This document shows, piece by piece, positions 54,285 to 63,815 of a stretch of 64,000 nt of DNA. The stretch is from Strigamia acuminata. Its lineage: Eukaryota; Arthropoda; Chilopoda; Geophilomorpha; Linotaeniidae. A program made the position numbers and the translations under genes. The notes beneath the pieces were generated by a model. It worked only from the letters and a program-made list of their open reading frames with translations. It was not told where the DNA came from and did no database searches. Within the stretch, counting starts at the first letter, position 1. Each line of letters begins with the position of its first letter. The DNA is taken from positions 8,928,001 to 8,992,000 of the forward strand of contig OX442319.1 in assembly GCA_949358305.1 (NCBI GenBank). The letters run 5' to 3'.

Positions 54285-56713
54285 CGACCCCCCTTTTTGG
54301 GTTGTCGCCCTCGACAACAAAACAAAAAATTCAACAATTTCGATACAATGCGATTTTCTAATGCACAACAAGCCTCCGATAACTCCTCGCTCATCTTTGT
54401 CGAGTCCGTCTCTCCCGTCAAAGTCTCTTCCTGTTCTTCGGCAAAATATCTCTTAAGCTCCAGGTCCTCCAGCCAGCCCGGCTCCAAATTTTCTCGTACA
54501 ATCTTGCCCTTGTGACTCGATTCGTCTTCATTTTCATTCGCCTCATTCTTATCGTGTTCCTCGCCTTTCTCGTCGTGTTCCTCACCATATTTCGCGTCAA
54601 CTTCATTGAACCCCGAAACCGTTTCGTCGAATTTTGATCTGTCCTCTCCCAAATTCACATTTTCTACGATCGCAACTAGCTCGATTTTCGTAACGTCAAG
54701 TTCTAAGTTCTCCTTCCCGCATTCCACGCCAAGATCGTCGTCGTTTTCAACAAATTCTTCGTCGTTGTTGTCAAAAATGCCATTTTCGTTTTCAACTTGA
54801 TCGTTTTTTTCAAATTCGTCAACTTCTCCGTCCTTGTCGTCGTCTGCTACGTCCAAAATCTTGTCATATTCCACGACCAGTGACAAACACACGTTTTCTC
54901 GGTTCGCCTCTTTCTCGAATATTGCGCAACCAACAGTCCGAACCTTGCTGCGATCTCTTGAAACATTCATGTCGCCATTCGGTTCCAAAATCAGCCTCAG
55001 ACCTTCTTGCCTACGCCAGTCTGTGCCTACGATGATAGGAAAAGGTAAACCTGACGACACTGCTACATTCCTCATTCTCGATTGAATATCGCCAATACGA
55101 AACGAAATGTCGAGAAATCCATCGATCTCCAACGGGCCATTGACGGAATGAAAACTGGCCCCCGATCTATTCGCTCTTAATTCCGTATTGTCTTTCAAAA
55201 ATCTGCCGTCGATAATTGTCAAGTTTGCGCCCGGATCAATCAGCGCCTCAACGTCCGTGTCAAACTCCTCCACACTACACGCAACGACCGTCAAATTCAT
55301 CTCCGGTTTCCTCGTCTTGACAACACAAGCTATAACCTTCTCCGGCGTTTTCTCCGTCGTAACTGCTCCCGCACTTGCCAACAAACAGTCGAAAGACACG
55401 TGTCCGATCTTACCGCACTTAAAACACGTGAGAGTAGATTTATCCATCCCGTATCTATATTGCACGTGACGTTGTGAGTTCTTGTTCGTCGACGCCGCCG
55501 AAAATGCTTCCTTCGTCGATTCCCTCACCACGTCCTCCGCTGCTCGTTTAACTTCGACGTTACTACTATTTTTGTCCGTTGTCTTCACTTTTCTCGCCCC
55601 GTCCAAACCCCTCGCGCGATGTAAAAGCTCCTCAACCGAACCGATGTTGCCAGATGCCAACGGAAACGACACCAACTCCTCGCCAATTCCGCCCAAAATC
55701 ATCGACACTCGATCCGATTCACTTATACGGCTCGCACAACGCTCTAGTAAAGTGTTCTTTGAATAAATGTAATGAACGATCGTCTCCGATGCTTCCAGTT
55801 TTCTTTTCTTTTGCATTTCAAAGAATTCGTTCAAGTTCATGCGGCACTTAAATCTATCTTCTAGAGCCCACATCCAGCCCTCCAAACTCGATATTTTCTT
55901 TCCTTCAGTCTTCTGCCAGTCGCTGGCGTGACCTTCTAGCCTCGTTGCTGCGTTCAATAGCGTCAGATCGTCCGTCCAGGCCGAAAGCTTCGCCACGCGT
56001 TTTACCTCCTTCACCCACGAATGCACGTTCTCCTTATCGTCGCCCGAAAAAGAGGATATGGCTTTTACGGTGTCGACGGTTGAGTGCATCTGCACCACCG
56101 TGGTCGCGGGACCCGTCTGCGAACACTGGGACGCGATGAGGCGGTTCATCACCAAAGTATTTTGTGCCAACAACTCCGAATTCCGCGTCTCCTTCTCCGC
56201 ATTACGCGCCTCCGTTTCCGCATTACGCGCCGCCGTCTCCAACTTGTCCCGCATCAACATCTTCATCATCTCGGCCATTTGAAAAACCATCAATTCGGCG
56301 GACGATGCCCCACTTCCGCCGGCCGGACGTGCCGCCTCCTCCGCTTCCAGTTTCTCCGCCTCCAACCTTTCTTTCGCCAATTCCTCCGCTGACGTTTTCT
56401 CTACGATCTCCGCATCGTCTTCCACCAGCTTCTCCGCCGCGATTCTCTCCGCCTCCGCCGCCTCAAACGCAACGATTTCCTTGTTATTTTGCAAAAGTAC
56501 CGTCATCAAGTCTTGCTTCAAATTGCTCGTCGATTCCAAGCAGCGCCTGTCGATTTCTCCTTTCAAAATCGTCACCGTGAATACGTTCAGGACGTCCTCG
56601 ACGACGGACAAAAGCGACGAACGACATCCTTGCAAAATTACCGCCAAATTTTCCGCCATTACGTCCGCCACGTGTTTCGCAAAATTTTCAACAACAATCA
56701 CCGATCTCGTCAA
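54218..56713 (-). CDS. gag: Gag with retropepsin-like domain, gag-pro element
   Basis: 831 codons. Residues 1-200 are helical and very Glu/Ala/Arg-rich (RLEAEKLEAEEAARP), likely coiled coil. Residues about 215-385 form a Gag capsid-like region (SSFSGDDKENVHSWVKEVKR, LEGHASDWQK). A CCHC knuckle follows (CFKCGKIGHVSFDC, about 438). A retropepsin-like segment at about 490-570 has ALIDPGANLTIIDGRF, where the usual D-S/T-G triad reads D-P-G, and IVGTDW. Residues 620-770 are extremely acidic. It forms the particle; whether the protease cleaves is uncertain given the D-P-G triad. No reverse transcriptase or integrase follows. Confidence 0.85.
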   Translation of the reverse strand: MTRSVIVVENFAKHVADVMAENLAVILQGCRSSLLSVVEDVLNVFTVTILKGEIDRRCLESTSNLKQDLMTVLLQNNKEIVAFEAAEAERIAAEKLVEDDAEIVEKTSAEELAKERLEAEKLEAEEAARPAGGSGASSAELMVFQMAEMMKMLMRDKLETAARNAETEARNAEKETRNSELLAQNTLVMNRLIASQCSQTGPATTVVQMHSTVDTVKAISSFSGDDKENVHSWVKEVKRVAKLSAWTDDLTLLNAATRLEGHASDWQKTEGKKISSLEGWMWALEDRFKCRMNLNEFFEMQKKRKLEASETIVHYIYSKNTLLERCASRISESDRVSMILGGIGEELVSFPLASGNIGSVEELLHRARGLDGARKVKTTDKNSSNVEVKRAAEDVVRESTKEAFSAASTNKNSQRHVQYRYGMDKSTLTCFKCGKIGHVSFDCLLASAGAVTTEKTPEKVIACVVKTRKPEMNLTVVACSVEEFDTDVEALIDPGANLTIIDGRFLKDNTELRANRSGASFHSVNGPLEIDGFLDISFRIGDIQSRMRNVAVSSGLPFPIIVGTDWRRQEGLRLILEPNGDMNVSRDRSKVRTVGCAIFEKEANRENVCLSLVVEYDKILDVADDDKDGEVDEFEKNDQVENENGIFDNNDEEFVENDDDLGVECGKENLELDVTKIELVAIVENVNLGEDRSKFDETVSGFNEVDAKYGEEHDEKGEEHDKNEANENEDESSHKGKIVRENLEPGWLEDLELKRYFAEEQEETLTGETDSTKMSEELSEACCALENRIVSKLLNFLFCCRGRQPKKGGRVSDSSPWGSFRDLFYLLYDWF
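54285..54301 (-). promoter_or_regulatory. Polypurine tract of the gag-pro element
   Basis: On the - strand AAAAAGGGGGGTCG precedes the 3' LTR. It lies inside the gag-pro coding frame. Confidence 0.7.
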
Positions 56714-56946
56714 CCACCGACAATGATCACCAACAACTTTTCAACTGCTTATATACGTCTCCGTCTCCAAATCGAACGTTATCTGGACGTTTTCCACGTG
56801 TAACGCGCGTCGTCTCCTTCGTCTCCGTCCCCAAATTTCTCCGCAACTCGATTTTCGAAAATGTTAAGCCCACGCGCTCTTCATCCAAATCGCCGTCATC
56901 AATTTCCAACTGTTTCAACTATTTCACCTTCCCCAAAGTCTTTTTA

Positions 56947-56960
56947 TGTCGACTGCGCCA
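56947..56960 (-). promoter_or_regulatory. Primer-binding site of the gag-pro element (tRNA-Ser type)
   Basis: On the - strand TGGCGCAGTCGACA directly abuts the 5' LTR. It resembles the tRNA-Ser primer sites of Drosophila elements such as 17.6 and 297. Confidence 0.75.
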
Positions 56961-57092
56961 TGTGAGAATGATAAAGACAACCGATCAAGATGATTGTCTA
57001 AACTAGACTGATTTATTCATAAAACCTAGAACCAATCATACAAAAGATAGAACAAGTCTCGAAATGACCCCCAGGGGGAGCTATCGCTCACA
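56961..57092 (-). repeat. 5' LTR of the gag-pro element
   Basis: 132 bp, identical to 54153-54284. It is followed by the CGTCC duplication and the host element's pol. Confidence 0.93.
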
Positions 57093-59265
57093 CGTCCTCT
57101 CCGCAGTCGGTCTCGTCTTCGGGGTCTGAAGCTGGGGCTCGTGAGAGGGCGTCTGCTACGACGTTGAATTTTCCGGGTCGGTATTCAATGATTAAGTCAC
57201 AAGCCATTAATTCTAGCTGCCAGCGAGCCATTCTTCCGGACGGTTCCTTCAACGCCATTAACCATTTTAGGGCTTCGTGGTCGGTTTGTACGTTGAACTT
57301 GGTAAATTCCAGGTATGGTCTGAATTTTCGGATTGCCCAGACAACGGCTAGACATTCTAGCTCTGTCGCATTATAATTCTTTTCGGCTGCTTGTAATTTC
57401 CGGCTGATGAACATCGTCGGGACCTCTAATTCCACTCCGTCGATGTCATGCCTTTGAAGTAACGCAGCACCTAGGCCAATTCGACTGGCGTCGGTGTGAA
57501 GAGTGAATTCTCGATTAAGATCTGGTAGGGGAATCCGTTTTACATCGATCAACATTTGTTTTATTTTGTTAAACGATGTTTCGCAGTGGTCAGTCCACTC
57601 GAAATCTTTATCGTTGCGTAACAGATCTGTGATGGGCGCCGCGACGTCTGCCAAATTTGGGAGCATTCGATTGAAGAAATTCACCATGCCCATGAAACGT
57701 TGGACTCCTTTTACATCTTCCGGGGCGGGGAACTGGCTAATGGCCTGGGTCTTTTTCGGGTCGATGGATAGGCCACCTGTTCCGACTGTGTAACCCAGGA
57801 ATGCCAATTCTTTGCGGCAAAATTTACTTTTCCCTGGATGGATGTTTAGTCCGGCCTTTGTGAGTCGCTCCATGACGTCATTCACATGCATCAAGTGGTC
57901 TGTAAAGGTCTGAGAGACTATTACTATGTCGTCAAGATAAGCCCATGCGTATTTGTGTAAGGCATCGCCGAGAACTTTTTCTATTAATTTTTGAAAGGTG
58001 GCGGGTGCGTTTACTAACCCGAAGGGCATTACATTAAACATCAGTCGACCCTGTGGTGCCCAAAAAGCTGTTTTCTCCTTATCCTCTTCCCGTAATTCAA
58101 CCTGCCAGTAACCCTTGGACAAGTCCATGGTCGTGACCCAGTTAAATGGGGCGAGTTCTCGTAAAATTGCTTCTATTGATGGCATTTGGATGGGGTCAAT
58201 GACGGTTATGGCGTTTAAAGGTCTATAATCGATGCAGAGGCGTGGTTCGGAGCCTGGTCGCATGACGAGGACAATCCTCATTCCATACTCTCCGATGGCG
58301 TGCGACACGATCCCTTTTTCGAGCAACTCGTTGCACATTGTTCTTACGATGTGTCTCTTCTGGGGATTCATAGTCTTAAAAGGCACTCGTACCGGTTTGC
58401 CCGTAACCAATTCGATCTCGTGCATTATGTAACTTGTCTTCCCTGGATCCTTATTTAAGTTCTTCGAGTGCTTCTTGAGCATTTCCTCGAGGAGTTTCGT
58501 TTGTTCTTCTCCAAGATTGGCGTCTACTGCCAGATTATGTATTAAATTCTCCTCTTGGAGGATAGTATTAAACGATTTAAAATTATAGTCTTGGATGAAC
58601 TTTTTAATTTCGCCTCCTCCCCATTCCTCGTCGTCCTTAGCTTTGTCTAGGAGTTCCGAAGGTATTATGGGTAGTCGTGGGTCCTCGTGGTTGTCGATGT
58701 AATTCCACGAACGTGTGACTGGGTTGGGCTGGATGTTCATCCGTTCCATCAAATCCATTCCTATCAGCAGGATTGTGTCCCGGGTTGGTAACACGATGAA
58801 GAAATGCTTAATCGTGCCTCCTTCCCATACGAAATCGGTTGATAACGTCCCCACTGCTCTAACTTCTCCCGCTGCCGTAAGAACTCGAATATTCTCGTTC
58901 ATTCCCCGTAATTTATTCTGTATTTTTTCTTCGAGTGATTCGAATAAGTCGGTGGAGATAAACGACTGATCCGCTCCCGAGTCGAGTAGTCCCATTAACA
59001 CCTTTTTGCCGAAAGAGACCGGTATTTTAGCCAGTACGCTCTTTGCTTCTGTTGATAGGTTGCAACGAAGTATTCGCTTTTTAAGAGGATTGGCCCCTTG
59101 GTCAAGCGGTAAAGTCATGAAAGCGTTGGCTATGCCGTCTTCGTCTCTAATTTCGAATTTCCGTTTTTTGGTTGGAGTTGTGACTTCTTCGTTGGCAGCT
59201 TCCTCGAAAAATTCCAACAATTTTTTCATTTCTTTAATTTGTTTTTCCACTAGTGTAAGGTCCAT
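57093..59265 (-). pseudogene. pol: Ty3 element 2 Pol, N-terminal part
   Basis: About 724 intact codons up to the insertion. They contain the protease (LLDSGADQSFIS, about residue 92), reverse transcriptase (YLDDIVIVSQ, about 440) and RNase H (TLHTDASRIGLGAALLQ, about 588), with the typical gypsy block RFMGMVNFFNRML between them. Reading then runs into the LTR of the nested element and stops. The integrase half continues at 54147, in the same frame if the insert is ignored. It starts 33 bases after the gag stop in a different frame. Confidence 0.9.
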
Positions 59266-59297
59266 CGTTTTCGAAGTTATCGCGAGCGGATGTGGAA

Positions 59298-62177
59298 TTA
59301 TTTTTGTTCCGCCCGCGAGTTCCAGTTTTTTGACATACTGTCGAATTTGGCGGTGAGTTCCTTCAAGACCTTTTCTTGCTCCTTAGCGAGCAATTTCACC
59401 AGCTCTTCACGCTCTGCGGCCTTGTCGTCGGCTTTCTTCTTTGCCAATTTTGGGCAGGTCTGACGCCAGTGGCCGTCCTCGTTACAGAAATTACAAGGGC
59501 TTTTCTTCTTTCCCTCCCGCACAAAAGGTTTTTTGGGGTAGTCTTTCTTCTCAGAAGTCGCCTCTGTTTTCGGGTTGTGATGCTCCGATTTTCTGGACTT
59601 CATCTGAGGTCGGTAGCTGGGTGCCAGTTCCTTCCCCATGTTTGCATGTACAACCTCGTTGATACCTTCGTCGACCTCATCGCTTTCCAAGAATTGCTCA
59701 GAATCTTCGCTTATTTCGTCTTCCGACTTTTCCTCGGCGGCGTTAGTTTGCGTGCGATAGGCCTTATTTGGAGGTGGTAACGGGTTGGAAGCTTGTTGGT
59801 TTTTCTTTGAGGGGAGTGGCTCTATACTTCCGTTTAGATAATTTCGCGATTGGAGCAGCTTAGTGGAGTCTATGCTGCGTTCCTGTATTCGTTGCTGTCG
59901 AGCCACTCCTAGAGCTCGTTCTTCTTTTGTCAGATTTTCGTTATACCGAGCATTTACTTCGGTGTGTTTTTTCTCGACGAAAGCGAGGATGGCTTTGAAA
60001 TTATCCCCTTTAGGAGCGTTCATTTCTCGTAGGACTTTGGTTGCGGTTTCGTTTAGTCCTTGTTCGAAGAGAGCTTTCTGAGCGTGTTGGTCAAATGGTT
60101 TGTCCATTTCACGGAACAGGCTGTCGGCTCGTTGTACGTACTCCCTCAGAGTTTCCCCGGGAGCTTGCTTCATAGAGCTTACTCTTTTCTGGATTTCTTG
60201 GCTCGTCTCGCCATATTGATTGTGGAACTTTATGACGAAGTCTTCCCAGTTTCGGGGTTGGACATCAGCGTACCAGTTTCGGGCCCGGTTTATCAGCATT
60301 TCTGGTATTCCGCGTGCAACCATTTCGTCGGGTTCCGCTCCTAAACGATTAATCGTCAGGGCGACTTCGTCCAAAAACAAGTTGCCAGCGTTCCAGGATC
60401 CGTCGAACTTAATTAGTCTCAGGGTCGTCCACTTGATGTTGTTATCCTTGCGAGAATACAGCCATCGGTCCGCGGAGTAACGTTTCAACAATCCTTCGCT
60501 TCGATCGTCTTCCTCGGTCTCTTGGCCACGGCTCTGTTGAAGTTTTTGGTCCATGGCCTGAAGGAGTTCGTCTTTCATCATCCGTAGTTGGTTGCCTAGC
60601 GAGTCAGTCTCACTAGGCAGCGGTGATGATCGTGGATTGTCGGAAGGGAGGCTTGGGTAATGCGTACCGTTGCCTGTCAGTCCGAATTGATTGTGTTGGA
60701 ACGACGTTTGTCCTGATGATCCCGCGGCGTTCGGATTATTCGTGAGGTCTTGCGCTATCGTTGAGTTATCGGGGTTCGATTTTTCCGGAGCGGAGGTTCG
60801 GCTCAACTTTGTTCCGGGCGGTATCAGATCGTCCAGCCGGGTCCCCGTGAGGCCTTCGTTCGTTTTTTTGATAAAAACATAGGAGTCTCTTCCAGCATAT
60901 GCTTCGGCGGCGTGCTTCTTTTCGAGGTGATTTTTAACTGCGTTAATCTCCTCGAGCGTCGGCATGGCCAGTTTATTTCGACCTGCTTCGTTGCGTATCT
61001 GGTTCTTCTGATTTATACATCTGATTAGTTCGGCGTTAGGGTCGCCTGGGTTGGTATTACTGGTTTGGCCAGTTTTCATTGCAAATGAGTTTTTTATTGC
61101 CCATGATTGCGCGCCCTGATTATTCCTCCTATCCTGTATAAACGCCTCATATAGTTCTCCTTTGACTTCGTCCGATTCGTTCAAGATGCTATCTAGTCCG
61201 TTGACTCGGATACTGCCGTGAGATGCTTGAGAGTCGGTACTTTCACTGTCTGACGTTGCTTCGCCGCCGGTCTCGGACTGCTGTCGATCTGCTCCGACCC
61301 GACGTCGTTTCTCCCCGCGTCTGGCCGTGTTTTCTGCCGATCTTTTTTCAGTCCTCTGATTTACCAGGTCGATTACTCGGCTTAGTTCTGCGTAAGGATC
61401 CTTGTCCTGATCGATCTCGATGCCGTGTGCGCAGGCCACTCGAGTTACTTCTATTGCTTTGGCTACCAGCTCCTTAGCTGTGTGAGACCGTTCTGGGGAG
61501 CTCTGTACGGAGTTTGGCTCCGAATGCTGGCTTAACCCGTTGCTTGGTGGCCGGATCTGGTAGTCCTTTGCCATTTCTCGTTCGATTATTTTTTGCTTCG
61601 CGAGCAATTCTCGAGCCAGCTCGCGCTCCATTGCCATTTGCTTTTCTTGGCTTTCACGGGCGGCCGCCATCTGCTTAGCTTGACGTTCTTGTGCCAAGCT
61701 CTGTTCCATGACAGCTAATTTCTCGCGATGTTCTCTGGCTAAATCTTCCATCAATTCGTTTTTCTTCTTCTCTAACGCGACTGTTCTTGCTTGGTCTGCT
61801 CGGGCAGCCTCGTTGATAATTGCGGCGCCTGTACTTGCCGCTTTATTTAGAAGAGTCATTAGGTCCATTTCACTGGGATCCTTTTCGACTGGTCTGGGGC
61901 TTTTCAATCCGAATCGAGGGTTTTCGAACGATTTATTTAGTCTGTTTTCTTCGTGAGAGCTTCCTGATCCTTCGAATTCGCCTCCCGTGAACGGAAGTTG
62001 TCTTGCAAGGGGAAGGCCTTCACTTGATGATTCCGTTGAAACTTCAGTCGAGTTAGTCTCGACTTCTGGTTCCACGTGGTTCGCTTCTTCCGCTTTTTGG
62101 CGTTCGATTTCTTCGGCTTCCTTTCTCTCCTTTTCGTCGTTACGCCTTTTTCTGTCTTCTGCGGTAGTTTTCGTCAT
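59298..62177 (-). CDS. gag: Gag of Ty3 element 2, unusually large
   Basis: 959 codons, about twice a usual Ty3 Gag. The first 210 residues are charged and coiled-coil-like (KAEEANHVEPEVETNSTEV, MAMERELARELLAKQKIIE). A long variable region follows. At about 590-730 lies a retrotransposon Gag capsid-like domain (IKFHNQYGETSQEIQKRVSS, APGETLREYVQRADSLFREM). A zinc knuckle (CNFCNEDGHWRQTC) lies at about 905. The frame is intact, so Gag of this copy could still be made even though Pol is broken. It begins only about 75 bases after the primer site. Confidence 0.9.
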   Translation of the reverse strand: MTKTTAEDRKRRNDEKERKEAEEIERQKAEEANHVEPEVETNSTEVSTESSSEGLPLARQLPFTGGEFEGSGSSHEENRLNKSFENPRFGLKSPRPVEKDPSEMDLMTLLNKAASTGAAIINEAARADQARTVALEKKKNELMEDLAREHREKLAVMEQSLAQERQAKQMAAARESQEKQMAMERELARELLAKQKIIEREMAKDYQIRPPSNGLSQHSEPNSVQSSPERSHTAKELVAKAIEVTRVACAHGIEIDQDKDPYAELSRVIDLVNQRTEKRSAENTARRGEKRRRVGADRQQSETGGEATSDSESTDSQASHGSIRVNGLDSILNESDEVKGELYEAFIQDRRNNQGAQSWAIKNSFAMKTGQTSNTNPGDPNAELIRCINQKNQIRNEAGRNKLAMPTLEEINAVKNHLEKKHAAEAYAGRDSYVFIKKTNEGLTGTRLDDLIPPGTKLSRTSAPEKSNPDNSTIAQDLTNNPNAAGSSGQTSFQHNQFGLTGNGTHYPSLPSDNPRSSPLPSETDSLGNQLRMMKDELLQAMDQKLQQSRGQETEEDDRSEGLLKRYSADRWLYSRKDNNIKWTTLRLIKFDGSWNAGNLFLDEVALTINRLGAEPDEMVARGIPEMLINRARNWYADVQPRNWEDFVIKFHNQYGETSQEIQKRVSSMKQAPGETLREYVQRADSLFREMDKPFDQHAQKALFEQGLNETATKVLREMNAPKGDNFKAILAFVEKKHTEVNARYNENLTKEERALGVARQQRIQERSIDSTKLLQSRNYLNGSIEPLPSKKNQQASNPLPPPNKAYRTQTNAAEEKSEDEISEDSEQFLESDEVDEGINEVVHANMGKELAPSYRPQMKSRKSEHHNPKTEATSEKKDYPKKPFVREGKKKSPCNFCNEDGHWRQTCPKLAKKKADDKAAEREELVKLLAKEQEKVLKELTAKFDSMSKNWNSRAEQK

Positions 62178-62251
62178 TTTCTTGCGATATAATGATCGGT
62201 CGAAAGATCCCGGTTATTATTTAGAGTTTTGTCGTAAGGTTAGCAAATTCT

Positions 62252-62269
62252 ATCCCGGACAGGCCCCCA
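62252..62269 (-). promoter_or_regulatory. Primer-binding site of Ty3 element 2 (tRNA-Pro type)
   Basis: Two bases after the 5' LTR the - strand reads TGGGGGCCTGTCCGGGAT. This is nearly the tRNA-Pro primer site known from murine leukaemia virus, differing by a swapped dinucleotide. Element 1 has a weaker version of the same site. Confidence 0.75.
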
Positions 62270-62271
62270 CG

Positions 62272-62899
62272 TGTCGTGATTCGACTTTGTGGTTAAAGAT
62301 AATAAATAATACACTCGGGAATACAATATACTTCAAATACTGCTTTATTAAAACACGCTTACTAATACAAATATAAGTTAAGATGTTTCCTGTGGTGGTC
62401 CTCGGATTCGGCTGCGAATACGAGTTGCCGCTAAACAATGGCGGATCCAATTGTTTAGTCCTACGCGTGGTCTGTGTTTGTTGTCTAGGGTATTTCCACG
62501 TGTTATTATGAACACGCGAGAATTCGCTTTCTCGTGCGAATTAAACGAATATCGTTCGGATATTTATTCTAGCGTAGTTTGGCTACGCTAAATAAATGTG
62601 GCTGTTGTACAGTTGAATGGTCAGCGGGCACCGGTCCTCGATCAATCCGTGAAACGGCCTGAAAGGTGAGGTAAATGGTGCTCTTGCTGAAATGTGGTAA
62701 CTGTAGTGTCGTTTCCGGTCAAGCTTCGATCTTATATATTAACCGGAAATGACGTCATATGCAAATCATTGTGATTATGCAGGCTCGCAGAAACGAGAGA
62801 CTAGCCAGTCTAGTCACCGTTCCTGGCGCACTCTAGTGTCAAGAATTAATAATGAGATAATTACCACTAATTATATCTTCTGGTGATGCCGAATCACCA
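62272..62899 (-). repeat. 5' LTR of Ty3 element 2
   Basis: 628 bp from TGTCGTGATTCG to GAATCACCA, so the ends are partly inverted. It appears identical over its whole length to the split copy at 43502-43859 plus 48493-48762. Confidence 0.93.
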
Positions 62900-63129
62900 C
62901 AAGTAATATACAGTATAGTAATGAGTAATAGAATACAAGATGTCACTATTTTTATACAATCAATTCATTCCACTACTAATTAAGTCTGGGGAGAGCCAAA
63001 AAAGGCAGTTTGGTTTTAGTTTTCAATATTGGCGCGTTTTGCAATGAAACATGTGTGACCAACTGGCCGCCGCCAGTCGGCACTGGCAACATTAACAAGA
63101 GGATCCTCAGCAGCTCCTATGACATATCG
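62900..63129. other. Short spacer, nothing recognised
   Basis: AT-rich for the first 100 bases, then a short mixed segment leading into the dispersed repeat. No gene or motif seen. Confidence 0.4.
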
Positions 63130-63249
63130 TCGGAGCTGCGTCCTGATTGCAGCCAATCAAGACAGAGGATTACACAAGGTTTCTTCATGGCTTGACCGCC
63201 ATCTTAAAGACAGTTCGATCTCCAGTCCCATGCTGACTGGTTGTGACAA

Positions 63250-63815
63250 CCGTCCTCCCTCGAATATAACGTCATGACGTTATATTCAAGTTTTTTCAAA
63301 AATCGGTGTTTTCGAAAGTTTTAGCGATTTTTTGAATATAACGTCACTTCGAATATAACGTCATGACATTGTATTCGAGTGCATTGATGGGTTCGATGCC
63401 GGGAAGGATTGCGGGGTGCGCTTTTAACAGGCGCGATGCCAGAAAAACGAATTTGACACATAGTTGACACGAATTTGACATGAATTTGACACGAATTTGA
63501 CACAAATTTGATACGAATTGGACACGAATATAAAACTTACTGTATGTTTTTGTTAGGCTTTGCCTCGAGGTGGCGCCCGCTACCTCCCTCCCCCCGCCCA
63601 ACCAATCATCACCTTGTTATTTTAATCCTTTTAGTGAAATGTGATGAATATTTTGCTGTTAAAATGATTTGAGTAATAAAATAACTACTTTTTTGTAATT
63701 GAAATTTCGAATAAAATTAACTTTGTCAAATTTACATACTCAACTTCTTATTTTTCAGAAGTTGCATGAAAAAGTACGAATATAACGTCATGACGTTATA
63801 TTCGAGAGAAGACGG
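63250..63815. mobile_element. 566-bp element with self-palindromic terminal repeats
   Basis: The left end CCGTCCTCCCTCGAATATAA and the right end are inverted copies over about 37 bases with two differences. The inner part of each terminus, TATAACGTCATGACGTTATA, is itself a perfect palindrome. Another partial copy lies at about 63335-63380. Its position inside a repeat that is uninterrupted at 40.6 kb shows it is an insertion. No coding sequence; target duplication not clear. Confidence 0.7.
63449..63532. repeat. Short ACGAATTTGAC tandem repeat
   Basis: About seven imperfect 11-12-bp units (ACGAATTTGAC, CACATAGTTG, TACGAATTGG and similar) inside the palindrome-ended element. Confidence 0.8.

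Larger units (their letters stand above)
54153..57092 (-). mobile_element. Gag-protease-only LTR retrotransposon
   Basis: 2,940 bp with identical 132-bp LTRs (54153-54284 and 56961-57092, TGTGAG...CTCACA). It is flanked by CGTCC on both sides (54148-54152 and 57093-57097), a 5-bp duplication. It has a primer site next to the 5' LTR and a purine tract before the 3' LTR, so the signals for reverse transcription are complete. Its only gene codes Gag with a protease-like region; there is no reverse transcriptase, RNase H or integrase. It therefore must use enzymes of another element. It resembles the non-autonomous TR-GAG class described in plants. Removing it restores the pol frame. Confidence 0.9.
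43502..62899 (-). mobile_element. Ty3/gypsy element 2 hosting two nested LTR elements
   Basis: Read on the - strand: 5' LTR 62272-62899, primer site, gag (62177-59298), pol (59265 down to 52321, interrupted), ORF3 (52102-48991), polypurine tract, then a 3' LTR split as 48493-48762 and 43502-43859. Without the copia insert (43860-48487 plus its target duplication) and the gag-pro insert (54153-57092 plus its duplication) the element is about 11.8 kb. The two 628-bp LTRs look identical. No clear target duplication was found at its outer ends. Pol is destroyed by the insertion and by a frameshift near 53.9 kb, so this copy cannot move on its own. Confidence 0.92.
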
